Shown in pieces: positions 7,538 to 18,100 of a DNA stretch of 27,906 nucleotides (the first letter of the stretch is position 1; each line of letters starts with the position of its first letter). The stretch is taken from positions 1-27,906 of IMG/VR virus record IMGVR_UViG_3300032214_001061; one strand, 5' to 3'. Under the pieces are notes generated by a model, which worked only from the letters and a program-made list of their open reading frames with translations, searched no databases and was not told where the DNA came from. Both the position numbers and the translations under genes were made by a program. This stretch comes from a virus.

Positions 7538-7762
7538 TTATCCGTTCAATAATGTTTTTATACCTTGGTTGGTCTCTACTTGTATTTTTTTGAATGTCTT
7601 CATGGTGTTGTCAACTCTTTCGATCAAACCGTCTTTCATTCTAACAGTATAACAATCACCTGTGTCGAGATCACAAACTTGTTTAGTACCGTCACCCATG
7701 TCTTTTTCAGAAACTCTTGTGTTTTTACCCAAGTAGTTATCCAATATTAGTTTTGTGTTCAT
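7538..7762 (-). CDS. Small protein with a Cys pair, 74 residues
   Basis: I do not recognise this protein. I chose the ATG at 7762 (protein starting MNTKLILDNYLG). A longer reading from 7822 would add 20 residues and overlap the previous gene by 29 bases, whereas the TATTTATA motif and an A-rich leader lie just before the 7762 ATG. The centre has CDLDTGDC, two Cys six residues apart around an acidic turn, then YTVRMKDGLIERVD, which looks like a small beta hairpin. There is no signal peptide or membrane segment. It is sandwiched between the giant hub gene and the Pro/Ala-rich gene, with one base separating it from the latter, so it probably belongs to the tail or baseplate transcription unit. 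Function unknown. Confidence 0.65.
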   Translation of the reverse strand: MNTKLILDNYLGKNTRVSEKDMGDGTKQVCDLDTGDCYTVRMKDGLIERVDNTMKTFKKIQVETNQGIKTLLNG

Positions 7763-7776
7763 GTTATTTTTTTTTA

Positions 7777-7784
7777 TATAAATA
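7777..7784 (-). promoter_or_regulatory. TATTTATA motif before the 74-residue gene
   Basis: Coding strand TATTTATA, 14 bases before the ATG at 7762, followed by an A-rich stretch. It lies immediately before the stop codon end of the giant hub gene and supports the shorter start of the small gene. Confidence 0.4.
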
Positions 7785-7793
7785 TCTGGTTTA

Positions 7794-10700
7794 TTAAAAA
7801 GATACATTTGTTTGGATATCATTTTGACTTCTGAACGAATCTAAAGCCTCTCGGAACTTATTTCCTAATTCAGTTCTTCCGGCTTCATCTAATTGTGTCC
7901 AAACATTTTCATTTCTTTGGATTGGGTATTTCAACACATAATTTTTAGCTAAGGCCACTATCACGTCAAGCCCTAAGTTATTTACTTCAGTAACAAATTG
8001 TGATTTTATAGGTGGTAAAACGCTAATCACATAATCAATAAAATTATCGAATGTTGGGAAAGACGCTATCGGTATATTTTTTTCGTTTTGACCTCTATTG
8101 ATACAGAAAAACGTTCTTTCGGTATTAACCAAGAACGATGTACTATAATACTCTTTAAGATCAATAGTACTGTAGTTATTTTGATATGACGAAATTCCCC
8201 CTGAATTATTTACAGAATCAACATAAATGTACGTATAACCTATAAGAGTATAATATATAAGATCCGGACTAGTACCACCTGTATAACCTAACCCAACAAA
8301 TTTATTTTTTAATGTTGTATACAATACTTTTAAACTTTGAGTTGTTCTTTGTGGTGTTTCTACTGGCGTGTAATTTCTATAATTTGGGTTGATTAACGCA
8401 CCACAATCTTGACTACCAGATAACGAATCTGTACCTGTCACATTTTGTAGTACTTGTGTTCTTTGACTAATAATGTTATTTGGGTCCGATTGTAATTTAG
8501 TTTCTCGTTCCTTAATTTCCTGTTGGATTGTATTCAAAATATTAACATTCAAAGATTGTATGAACCCGTCAACCTTAGGTAAACTACTAAATGATTGTCT
8601 TGTTCCCGTAATCGTGGTTTCAAATCCCTCTTCGTTTATTCTATGTGAAACTTTGGTAACCAAATAAGGGCCTGAAAACATTGGTATATTTCTTAAATTA
8701 AAATACATTGTAGGTTGCATCAAAGCATTACCCATCATATCTATAGAACATTCGTAACTTCTATTTTTATACAAGTTATATAAAGAAACATTTTGACTAG
8801 TTGACGCTCTATTTCTACCTTGATTTGCCATTTGATTCAATGCTTCTAACGATTCCGATGTAGGTTTACCAGGATCTTGATTCAAGTCAAGTTGTTTGAA
8901 TATTTGTTGATTTTGTTGTGTGATATCCACATTGAACCCAACAACCTTGTTTGATCTCGCCCAATCTGTTTTATTTTGTTGACTCTCAATTAAAGGATTA
9001 TCACTAGATCTTCTTAGATCAAATGCATCATCCCTAAACCTATAATCAACATTTTCATTCATATTGAGGTGTTCACTTGGTTTTGATACATACATACAAA
9101 GATATTTTGGTGAACTATTTCTGTAATCCACATTTAAGAATGTCCCAAATAAACTATTAGCAAATTCTAAAGAACCATCAGGTCTTGGTATTGGGTTTTT
9201 TTCGGCGTCCTGTACGTTATAGAAATTAACATAAGATGGTAACATAAAAGACTGGAAGTTGTTAGTCTTAACTATGGTTTCAACCGTATCCAATAAAGAG
9301 TTTTTATATGAATATGATTCAATTAAATCTTTGATTTTAAAGATGTCTACGTAAACTTTATCACCAACATCTCTACTTGCTCTGTCAACTAACATTACAT
9401 CCTCAAATAATGTTCTATTACTCAAATCAAAACCAGCAATCCAAGCGTCATTTAAGGCTTTAAAAGTTTCCCAAAGTTCAACTCTAGTTTGTTCAGTGAA
9501 CTCAGCCTCTAAAGGGGCTCTTACATTTTTTATTTCTTGATCCACAAAGAAGGTTGGTAGTTCAGCTCTAACGCTCGGCATTAAGACACTAATAACGTTA
9601 TTCGCATAAGTTAAACAGTTCTGTAAATAAACATCATTCAACTCATAAAACTCATTTCTTGTAAGATTAGGATTGTTAAGTTTTAACGTAGCAAAAATCT
9701 TAATCAGTGGAGCTAAATTAACAATATCATTTTCTTCAAAAGCAACATTCATGGTTGGGAAGAAGTCCGTTATGTATGACCCACTATTACTATATTGTAA
9801 TTCAGGAATGTCTGAAAACCCCACATATGTTTCTAACGCCTTCCATGCGGTTGGATTATTACTTTTGGATGTTGATAAATTTATCGATCCTCCGTTGGTT
9901 GGTACTGTACCTGATACATAAGGATTCGCGACATATCGATCTTCAATAAATTGGAATGAATATGAATTAAATATTCTTCTATTAAATGAAGATGGGTTAC
10001 CGTACTTGAACACACAATTGTAGTTGATAAAATTAGTTAACACAGTTTGGAACCTTATGTTTTGTTTTGTGATAACATCATTCAATAATAATTCACCGCT
10101 GTTTCCAACTGGCGTTTCTATCTTCAATAGTTCTCTCATCAAACCTTGGAAATTTTTGAAGGTTAGGTCATTTGAGTTTGTGTCTGTCGAAGTTGGTGTT
10201 ACAAAACTTGAGGGTAATGTATCCTCAAAATCGTAAACCGCCCTACTAAAGTTTAAGAATTCACTTTCAAATAAATCTAACACGCTCTTATCAAACGTAG
10301 TGAATAGTTCTGATATGTTAGTATACTCATTAACATCCCCGTTTATTGAGAAGTTTTGTTGAGTCTTTTTATCATTCAATATTTTTTTAAAGTATTCGTC
10401 AGGAGAATTTTTTGATACTTGTGAGTTGTTAAACCACCCGTAATTAGGTGCATTCCAATATAACCTAACAGATCCATTATACATTGCAGGATTATTAGAT
10501 ATTTCAGTTGTCATGACATTACCAACAAAACATTCAGATTTTGTTTGATTAACATCGGCACCAAATGAAGGTAATACATAATAACCTGCAAGATCATTTG
10601 TTCTTGACAAGACAGACCAAGTTGTAACTCTTAAAGTTCTTGTTGGGTTATTAGGGTCAAATGTCGGAGCCCCTTCTATTTTTGATCCTGAAGTTGTAAA

Positions 10701-13700
10701 TAATTTTAATTTATTGGTGTTGATTAGATTTTGTATCGTTCCACTCCCAATCCCTTGTGTAAAAGCACCCGCCACTTCAAAAGTACTTGTTGTTGGTGTT
10801 TGACTTGGTGTTACAGAGTAAACACCTGGTCCTGCCGTGGTACCTGAAACTTGGAACCCGATTGTAATACCTGTCATTAAAGTTCCTGTCAATTGGGATC
10901 CATTAGTCAATACGTTTGAATCTACATTATTCACAATTAAGAATTTACCTCCCGTGGAAAAACTTGTATTTCCACTTGTTGTTCCGGTAGATAATTGGTA
11001 AAGACCATTACCACCGGTAGGTCCTGTAATTTGATTTCCTAATACAAAAGGTGTGGATGTAAAATTATTACTTAATAATTCTACCCCACCATAAAGGAAA
11101 GGATAATTTAATGCCGAAATTGTTGTAAAATTCCCAAAACTACAATCTAAAAAGTTTCCAATCGTACCTGGTGGTATGTTAGAAACAAAATAAGTTCCTG
11201 GTCCTGATGGTGCAACTATTGTCCCCGTAATACCTAAGGATGGGAAAGTAACCACAGTACCATTCTGTAACACATTACCGTTAGTTACGGACAAGAAAGT
11301 GACAAAACTACTATTGACGTTACAAGTACCAGTAACCGTAAATGATGATGAGCAATCACCTGTAACCTCAACAATTTGCCCATTACCCGTAACTTGAGTT
11401 TGACCTGAAAATAATAACCTTCCTTGTAAGAAGACATTAAAGTCCTCCATTAACTGAGGATAGAATCCTACATTTATATTATTTAATGGTCCAACACCAG
11501 TATTTGTATTTAATACAATAGTTTGGGGGGTGTTGTTAATAGTTAAATTAAATGTTAACGTTGACGCAGAATTTACCGGATCATAATTCTGTAAATAGTT
11601 AAAATTATTCCAAACAGAATCCAACATGTCAGTTCCCGTATCTAACCACGTCTTATATCTATTCCAAATAGAACCATATTTTAATACCCAAGCGTAAGGT
11701 AATCTATGAATTGCGCCGAACTTTTTGAAGGTGGAGATTAAGTAATCCAAATCTTCCGCCTCATTTGAGGTTCTGTATTTTTCTCTAAGTGTTGCTAAAG
11801 GCAAAGAATTCAAAAACAAATACGCAGCGTTCTTATATGGTGAAGTCTCATTCTGTTTGTACCTAAAGTTTTTAACACCCTCCTGTATTGCATTCATGAA
11901 GTAAGGTGTGTTCAACATAGAAGTTGTCTGATCCGCAACTAACTTTCCTGTGTAACCAGAGTAATTTAAATTTCCTTCTGTAACAAATTGTTTCTCAATA
12001 GTTCTTGTAAGATAAAATTCTTTTAGATCACTTTTATTAGGTGTAACAATTAAGTTTTCAAAATTAAAATTTGTGAAAGGTCTTATCGCATCATTGTTGT
12101 TTGCAATAATAGCATCAAAATTTGTTATTGTTTTTTGTAGATCATTATATCTTAATACTTTTTTCGTATCGTAAGCCACCTGAGCACTTTGTAATGATTG
12201 TCCATCGGCTAAGTTTAATTTGTCCCAAGTTAAATTAGTTATTGGGTATAAATCTGTAAAATCAAATTGATTTGACATCGTAGAGTCACCAACATATTTT
12301 TTAATGTTAATAATATTTGTCTCATTCTTAGTTGTAACACCCGGTTGTGTCTTACCCTGATTGATTATTTCAAAGTTGAATAATTTGTTTGGGTTATTTA
12401 CCTCACTTCTAATGTAAGGTGTTGTAAACTCACCTCTAATATATCTCTGCCAACTTTCACCCTGACCTTGATTTGAGATATGTCTTAAAAATGGAATAAA
12501 GTTATTTTGGTCAATCAAATACTCTTTAAGTATTTTAGAAAGGAAGGGATTATCTCCACCCAAACTTTCAATAATATTGATCGCTTCATTTTCCGCCTCA
12601 ACATTATATATACCCAACTGATAACTTGTTTGTCTTCCAAGTTTACTATAGAAACTATTTAATAAAACTCTTTCATAAATTTCATAAAAGTATTTTGCCT
12701 GTTCTTTGTTTTGGAAAATTTCATTTGATACCGGAAAATCAATTGAATTCAACGACATCCTTTTAGGTTTCTCAACGGGATCCACTTCTATTGTATCACC
12801 CTCTGATTGATCTTCTTGTCTCAAAACGTAACCGTTAATAAATTGTTCAACAAACTCCACCTCAGGCCAAACATCGGGATTAAACGCATTGTAAGATGAT
12901 GCAACACTTAAGTCACCAGGATATATTATTTCAAATTTTTCTTTATTATCGTCAGTCGTACTTTCCTTTAACACTTGTGGCCAAGGATAAATAGGTTCAT
13001 CGTTCTGAGTTGAGGTTTTAATATCAACACTTGGTGCAGTACTTTGATTACCAAATATTGCGGCTCTTCTATAACGATTGTTTCTTTGATCCCAAGACTT
13101 ACGATGCACCTCATCCATTAACCTTAAGAATGCCTCACCTTGACAGTAAAATATTGCTAATATGTTTCTTATGGAAGGTATAAATCCTAACCCAGTCGAT
13201 TTACTTGTAAATTGTTCCGCTAAGTTATCAGTAATTTGTTGTTCAATTTTTTTTCTAGTTTCTGTTGCAGTTTTAGATATTCTGTTTGTTACATCAATAA
13301 ATTTATCAGTACCCTCAAAAATAAAAAACAAAGAATTATTTTCTAATATTGAAGTATTATATTCAGTCAGAAACGTAATATAATTAGTATCTCCCGTTAC
13401 ATTTACAGTTTGTACGTTGGTATTTCGTTCTTTATATGTTCTTATTGGATCAAATAAGGGAACTCCTTTTGGTGATATTAAACCTAATTCAATAGTCTTA
13501 GGGTCGTCAATGTTTGATTTAAATGGTTTACCTCCAACACTATAGGTTCCATTTGTACCAAATACGCTATTAGACAATAATATCTTATTATATTTTTCAA
13601 TGATACCAGTTGATAACTTACTAACCGCATCAATTTTTTGAGCTGGTGTTGTATTTTTTTTGAATGTGTAGTAAGTAGTTCCGTCAGCCATCACAAACGG

Positions 13701-14810
13701 TTTTGTGCGATCTAAATTTTGATTATACCAAGAACTAGACGCAGTATAAACATCCAATCTATAAGAATTTAAAGTAGTAAGATAATTTGATATTTCTGTT
13801 ATCACCCCTAAATTCTCCTTACTATATTTGTCCAATATATCCTTAATGAAGGAATCTAATCTATATCTTAACTGGTTCAATGTAATCTCAGGAAAATCAT
13901 CATCTATCAATCCTTTAGATTTATAGTCAGAATAAATTTCCCTCATTTTTTGATATCCACGATAAACTATATTTTTTTTCTGAGCGGTTTCTGATTGAGT
14001 GCTTGGGGTATTTTGCGTTGTTGCAGGACCAGTTATTACATTCGGATACATATAAGGTACCGACATTAACATCCCAAAGTTTATATACGATAATAATGTA
14101 TACTTGTATCCGTAGAATTTTAGTTTAATAATGAAGTTATGTGATGAAGGGTCAAACGACGATGTGAATGATTGTAACATTATCGGTAGTTTGATAGCCT
14201 TACCGTAATAACCTTTTATTGTTAATTGGAACTGCGGATATGGTAATTGGAAAAACGCGGCGTAAGGTGAGTTGTTACCACCCTCAAATAAAGCTCTACC
14301 TTTCACATCTTCTAATGTAATATCAATTACAGGTAAAAAACTTGAGTCGATATTAATATTAATATCCTTCATACCCAAAAGACCAGTGTCAGTAGCGCCT
14401 GGTTTACCATTTGATAATAAATTTTGAGTAATATAATAATCTGAGGACCTGCTTGGACTTTGTACTTCGGGAGCGTTTAATTTAATTTGATTAACTCCTT
14501 CACCTTGTAAACTACCTTTACCTGTAATCTCATCGGACCACGCCGTGTCCATGAATTTTTTATTACCGGGATTAAGGAAGTTTATCTTCCCAACCGAAAT
14601 AGTTCTTTGTGAATCGTTTAAAGCATTCCCAACAGCTAACTTAGTTCTTGGTAATACGTTACACTCAAGATTTGCGTAATATACCAAATCTTCTTGCCTA
14701 ACTAATCTGTCTTTAACATTACCATTAGGATCTATAGTTTTATTAGGATCAATAAGGGTGATGTTATCATAGTCAAATTCAACAAGTATGTTATCTGTGT
14801 TATCTACCAT
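7794..14810 (-). CDS. Giant baseplate hub-like structural protein, 2338 residues
   Basis: By far the largest gene here. Residues about 157-245 look like a tube/hub beta domain (PYPQFQLTIKGYYGKAIKLP). Near residues 2040-2075, MFSGPYLVTKVSHRINEEGF followed by ETTITGTRQ resembles the closing domain of gp27/gpD/VgrG-type hub proteins. Between them is a long region of unknown fold. At about 1155-1360 lies a Gly/Thr/Asn-rich insertion with three imperfect beta repeats containing GPGTYFVS, GNGLYQLS and GPGVYSV. No lysozyme catalytic pattern of the T4 gp5 type is evident. It follows gp53 with an 11-base overlap, as expected for baseplate genes. It may fuse the functions of several T4 baseplate proteins. 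Hub identity is an inference from the terminal domains and gene order; the remainder is unassigned. Confidence 0.8.
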   Translation of the reverse strand: MVDNTDNILVEFDYDNITLIDPNKTIDPNGNVKDRLVRQEDLVYYANLECNVLPRTKLAVGNALNDSQRTISVGKINFLNPGNKKFMDTAWSDEITGKGSLQGEGVNQIKLNAPEVQSPSRSSDYYITQNLLSNGKPGATDTGLLGMKDININIDSSFLPVIDITLEDVKGRALFEGGNNSPYAAFFQLPYPQFQLTIKGYYGKAIKLPIMLQSFTSSFDPSSHNFIIKLKFYGYKYTLLSYINFGMLMSVPYMYPNVITGPATTQNTPSTQSETAQKKNIVYRGYQKMREIYSDYKSKGLIDDDFPEITLNQLRYRLDSFIKDILDKYSKENLGVITEISNYLTTLNSYRLDVYTASSSWYNQNLDRTKPFVMADGTTYYTFKKNTTPAQKIDAVSKLSTGIIEKYNKILLSNSVFGTNGTYSVGGKPFKSNIDDPKTIELGLISPKGVPLFDPIRTYKERNTNVQTVNVTGDTNYITFLTEYNTSILENNSLFFIFEGTDKFIDVTNRISKTATETRKKIEQQITDNLAEQFTSKSTGLGFIPSIRNILAIFYCQGEAFLRLMDEVHRKSWDQRNNRYRRAAIFGNQSTAPSVDIKTSTQNDEPIYPWPQVLKESTTDDNKEKFEIIYPGDLSVASSYNAFNPDVWPEVEFVEQFINGYVLRQEDQSEGDTIEVDPVEKPKRMSLNSIDFPVSNEIFQNKEQAKYFYEIYERVLLNSFYSKLGRQTSYQLGIYNVEAENEAINIIESLGGDNPFLSKILKEYLIDQNNFIPFLRHISNQGQGESWQRYIRGEFTTPYIRSEVNNPNKLFNFEIINQGKTQPGVTTKNETNIINIKKYVGDSTMSNQFDFTDLYPITNLTWDKLNLADGQSLQSAQVAYDTKKVLRYNDLQKTITNFDAIIANNNDAIRPFTNFNFENLIVTPNKSDLKEFYLTRTIEKQFVTEGNLNYSGYTGKLVADQTTSMLNTPYFMNAIQEGVKNFRYKQNETSPYKNAAYLFLNSLPLATLREKYRTSNEAEDLDYLISTFKKFGAIHRLPYAWVLKYGSIWNRYKTWLDTGTDMLDSVWNNFNYLQNYDPVNSASTLTFNLTINNTPQTIVLNTNTGVGPLNNINVGFYPQLMEDFNVFLQGRLLFSGQTQVTGNGQIVEVTGDCSSSFTVTGTCNVNSSFVTFLSVTNGNVLQNGTVVTFPSLGITGTIVAPSGPGTYFVSNIPPGTIGNFLDCSFGNFTTISALNYPFLYGGVELLSNNFTSTPFVLGNQITGPTGGNGLYQLSTGTTSGNTSFSTGGKFLIVNNVDSNVLTNGSQLTGTLMTGITIGFQVSGTTAGPGVYSVTPSQTPTTSTFEVAGAFTQGIGSGTIQNLINTNKLKLFTTSGSKIEGAPTFDPNNPTRTLRVTTWSVLSRTNDLAGYYVLPSFGADVNQTKSECFVGNVMTTEISNNPAMYNGSVRLYWNAPNYGWFNNSQVSKNSPDEYFKKILNDKKTQQNFSINGDVNEYTNISELFTTFDKSVLDLFESEFLNFSRAVYDFEDTLPSSFVTPTSTDTNSNDLTFKNFQGLMRELLKIETPVGNSGELLLNDVITKQNIRFQTVLTNFINYNCVFKYGNPSSFNRRIFNSYSFQFIEDRYVANPYVSGTVPTNGGSINLSTSKSNNPTAWKALETYVGFSDIPELQYSNSGSYITDFFPTMNVAFEENDIVNLAPLIKIFATLKLNNPNLTRNEFYELNDVYLQNCLTYANNVISVLMPSVRAELPTFFVDQEIKNVRAPLEAEFTEQTRVELWETFKALNDAWIAGFDLSNRTLFEDVMLVDRASRDVGDKVYVDIFKIKDLIESYSYKNSLLDTVETIVKTNNFQSFMLPSYVNFYNVQDAEKNPIPRPDGSLEFANSLFGTFLNVDYRNSSPKYLCMYVSKPSEHLNMNENVDYRFRDDAFDLRRSSDNPLIESQQNKTDWARSNKVVGFNVDITQQNQQIFKQLDLNQDPGKPTSESLEALNQMANQGRNRASTSQNVSLYNLYKNRSYECSIDMMGNALMQPTMYFNLRNIPMFSGPYLVTKVSHRINEEGFETTITGTRQSFSSLPKVDGFIQSLNVNILNTIQQEIKERETKLQSDPNNIISQRTQVLQNVTGTDSLSGSQDCGALINPNYRNYTPVETPQRTTQSLKVLYTTLKNKFVGLGYTGGTSPDLIYYTLIGYTYIYVDSVNNSGGISSYQNNYSTIDLKEYYSTSFLVNTERTFFCINRGQNEKNIPIASFPTFDNFIDYVISVLPPIKSQFVTEVNNLGLDVIVALAKNYVLKYPIQRNENVWTQLDEAGRTELGNKFREALDSFRSQNDIQTNVSF
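10740..11345 (-). other. Inserted beta-repeat region within the giant hub protein
   Basis: Three imperfect repeats of about 60-70 residues, rich in Gly, Thr, Ser and Asn with few charged residues. Each carries a pattern of NG, then TG or SG, then GPG/GNG followed by Tyr and a short strand ending in Ser. Composition differs sharply from the Asn/Lys/Glu-rich flanks. Similar GxGxYxVS repeats are known in phage fibres and adhesin-like structural proteins. It was probably acquired as a module. Confidence 0.55.
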
Positions 14811-15123
14811 AATAGAATAAATAATTATCTAAGGAGTTTTTGTAGTCCTGTAAAGAAGTTATTAACGGAAATGGTATTGTCAATACTGCCCCGTCAGGTA
14901 TTACAAATTCGAATCCCGAATATTGTGGATTTGCTTGTTGGATCAACCATCCAAACAAAGGTGTCCCATAATATTGTTGGGAAATCTTATCTAATCTTGA
15001 TTGACCCACTTTATATATTAATCTTTTATCAGAACTTTTAGATGGTAATAACAAGTAAGGTACAACAGTTTGTTGACCGTTTATTAAAAAATCTTGGTAT
15101 CGGTTGTAATATTGATTAGCCAT
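14800..15123 (-). CDS. 53: Baseplate wedge protein with LysM-like domain, gp53-like
   Basis: A 107-residue protein whose residues about 35-90 form a LysM-like fold: KRLIYKVGQSRLDKISQQYY, then GTPLFGWLIQQANPQ, then FVIPDGAVLTIPFP. This is the pattern of T4 gp53, which joins wedges of the baseplate to the hub. T4 gp53 is longer (196), so this is a minimal version. It begins right after the stop of the 1669-residue gene and overlaps the start of the giant hub gene by 11 bases. That places it in a typical baseplate cluster and suggests coupled translation. A cell-wall LysM enzyme is unlikely because no catalytic domain is attached. Confidence 0.85.
   Translation of the reverse strand: MANQYYNRYQDFLINGQQTVVPYLLLPSKSSDKRLIYKVGQSRLDKISQQYYGTPLFGWLIQQANPQYSGFEFVIPDGAVLTIPFPLITSLQDYKNSLDNYLFYYGR
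14816..14823 (-). promoter_or_regulatory. TATTTATT motif before the giant hub gene
   Basis: Coding strand TATTTATT lies 5 bases before the giant gene ATG but inside the last codons of gp53 (Asn-Tyr-Leu-Phe), so it may be explained by protein coding alone. It is the weakest member of the motif set. Confidence 0.2.
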
Positions 15124-15124
15124 T

Positions 15125-18100
15125 TTAGTTAAGTGTTACTTTACCGTTAAAACTATCGGTTGTGTTTAGGTTCTGATTAGCATAAAGATCTTTCAATCGT
15201 TTTTGCTTTGTATCCACATCGGTTGTTGCAGGACTAACAAACCCTAACTTAGCAGGAATCACAGGTAATGTAAGTGTTGTAAGTTGAGTATAGATAGGAT
15301 CCAATTTAGCGTTATCAAAGTTTTTAACTTCGGCATCAAACTCTCCTTTAAAAATCGTTTTTAGATTGTTACAGATTTCTTCAATTTTTAATTTCATAGA
15401 TTCTATCTTTTTAACCTCCTCTAACGTGGTTAATGCGTTTACAAAATCTCTAAATTTACCTTCATCTAAGAAAATGTTTGAGTTACACACGTAGAATCGG
15501 TTCTCCTGTATTGTAATAAAATTACCGGTAAATGGATCGTTTATAGTGTATTGTGTGGTATCAAATTTAGAAGGTTCTGTAATTAAAGTACCACTCATGA
15601 ATGTATTTAACTTTGTTAAATAATCAGGTACTCTATCTAATAAAACATATTTTAAACTGTCTTGACTTGTTATGTCACCAAAGAAAGTATCGCCACTCAA
15701 ATCAAACGTTACTGTTCCGTTTGAAGCGTCCATATACCCGTCCAATTTACCATCAACAACGTTCAATTTTCTAAACGTATATATCAATTCTTCTTGGGAG
15801 TTTACTAAATCAGCAAACCCATTATTAACAATATTTCTCAATTCAGTTTTTTGAGGTTCAACTAATGTTTTAAGTCTGTCTTTAACTTCTCTTAAAGCTT
15901 TATTTGGGAAATTTGCGGGGTCCGCCTTTAATCCCGCAGATATCGGATCCGTTTGATCATCAATATCAGTTATTATTTGATTAACCAAACCATCGATTAA
16001 ATTTTCATAATCACTTGGTTTTCCATAAAGTTCAACTTCTTTAATCGGAGTACTAAATTCACCTAAAGATCCTTTCGAATACTTACGTTTGTTGTTCATT
16101 ATTTGTAATATACCGTAATTACTTTGTTGTTGGACTTTTAATTCACCATTAAAATAAGTATCAAAATATCCTTTTAATTGATCTTGTAGTTCTGTTAGAA
16201 CAGGTGTATAATCTAATACATCACCGACTTGCGTACCAATGGTTTGTTGTCCTCTTTTCGGATCAGTATTTTGAACCGCACTTGCTTGAGCAGAACTTAC
16301 AGGTGTAATTCCACCTGTGATCTTTTCAACAACATATTTGTCAATTGCTGAAGTATCTTCAGTTGCTGTTGCTCTTTCGTCGTAAATCTCAGTGTTTGCG
16401 TAATAGTTGAATGATAATGCATTTTGTAATTCCTGTACTGGTCCTGCTAATCCATGTCCTCCGATAAAGTTAAATCCTAATGTGACATTTGCAACCATAG
16501 GTTGAATGCCGATTCCTTCAGGGTTCATATCAAGTTGTAATGGATCATAAGTAATACTTAAGTTTTGAGGTACAATTTTAGTATGGTAAAAATCCCCCAC
16601 TCTTAATACCAATATTGGTGGAGCACCAAATGCGGTATTTAAAGCATCATTATACTTTGGTTTACCATCTGTATCAATAACAGGTATTGTTTGACCTGGT
16701 CTCATACACTGATTTAAAAATGTCAATCTCGCATTTAAACCTTCAGGTGTCATTGAGTGGAAAGCGGGGTTGAAATATTTGACCTTGTCTTTAATACTAT
16801 CAAAAATCATTGGGTTTGATTCTTTAATCACCTCAAAGTAATCGCACTCTGTAAATAAATTTCTTAAAATCTTTTTAGATATACCCTCTTTAATCTTAGT
16901 AATAACATCAACTCTACCTTGTGGTTTTATAGTTTGTGTTATACCTGTTTTGGGTACTGATTGTTCGGTTTGTTTGTTATCATCAATTACCGTTTGTTCA
17001 GGTGGTGTTTCTTGAGGTTTTCTAGTTACCGTTATTTTTTTAATCGCGACCCTTCTACAAGCCATAGCTGGAATACTGTATTTTTGAGATACAGAAGTGA
17101 CAGGTCCATTAACCGCGTTCTGTCTAATATCGACTGTACAATTTACCTCTTCATTTAAAACCTCTGTACCACCAGACGTAGTTACGGTAATACCTGAAGT
17201 ATTTACGGCATCTGCTTTACTTTTTGGGATTACAAGATTTTCTCCTCTTGGGGTTGTAACATATTTAATTCTACCAATACTACCGGCAAAATCACCAATT
17301 TTATTACCCGTTGGTAATGGTTGGGCATTGATCCATTGAATTACAGAATCTATTCTTCTTTCAGATAGATTGGTATTATACTCGGGTGAGTTTGGGGCAG
17401 ATGCTGATCCAACTAACTCTATTTCAACAGTACCATCGTTTGTTAATGTATCCGCAATCTCTTTTAATAAGTTTTTTTGGATGAAACTAAAGTTCCCTTC
17501 AATAACATCGGTATAGAAGTTTCCTATACCATCCCTTTTAAATTCTTTATTCCCAACAAATACTTTTGCCGGTGCTGTATTACCTTGGTAAGTTGTTTTA
17601 ACTCCCGGTGCGGTGTACTGATCATACCACACATTATATGGTTGTGTTGCTGTTGTTCTTCTTGTTCTAGGGTCAGGATAATCATTGTCAAAATAAAACC
17701 CATAACCAACGTATTGATCTAATACTGTTGTGACTGGCTCTTGAGTTGTTGTATTCGCCTCAGGCCCAGTTTGATTAGGAATTGCATCCACCCCTGTTGC
17801 GGATTTTGGTGTATTACCTTCAGGATTAACAGGTATATCAACTAAAGTACTTGTTAATTCTTCAGGTGTTAATCTTGGGTTATTTAATATTTCTTGATAT
17901 GTAAATAAATCACTTGGTGATATAGTGTTAAACTTGATTGCCAACTCATAGATATCGTATTTAACACATCCCGCAAAGAACGAATCCATTATAGAGTCAA
18001 TTCTTTCTTTAGGTGTATTAGCTAATTGTTTTTCTATGATTGTATTCATCATAGAAGGGTGATCCACAATTATACTCCAAGAAATTGAACCTGATCTACT

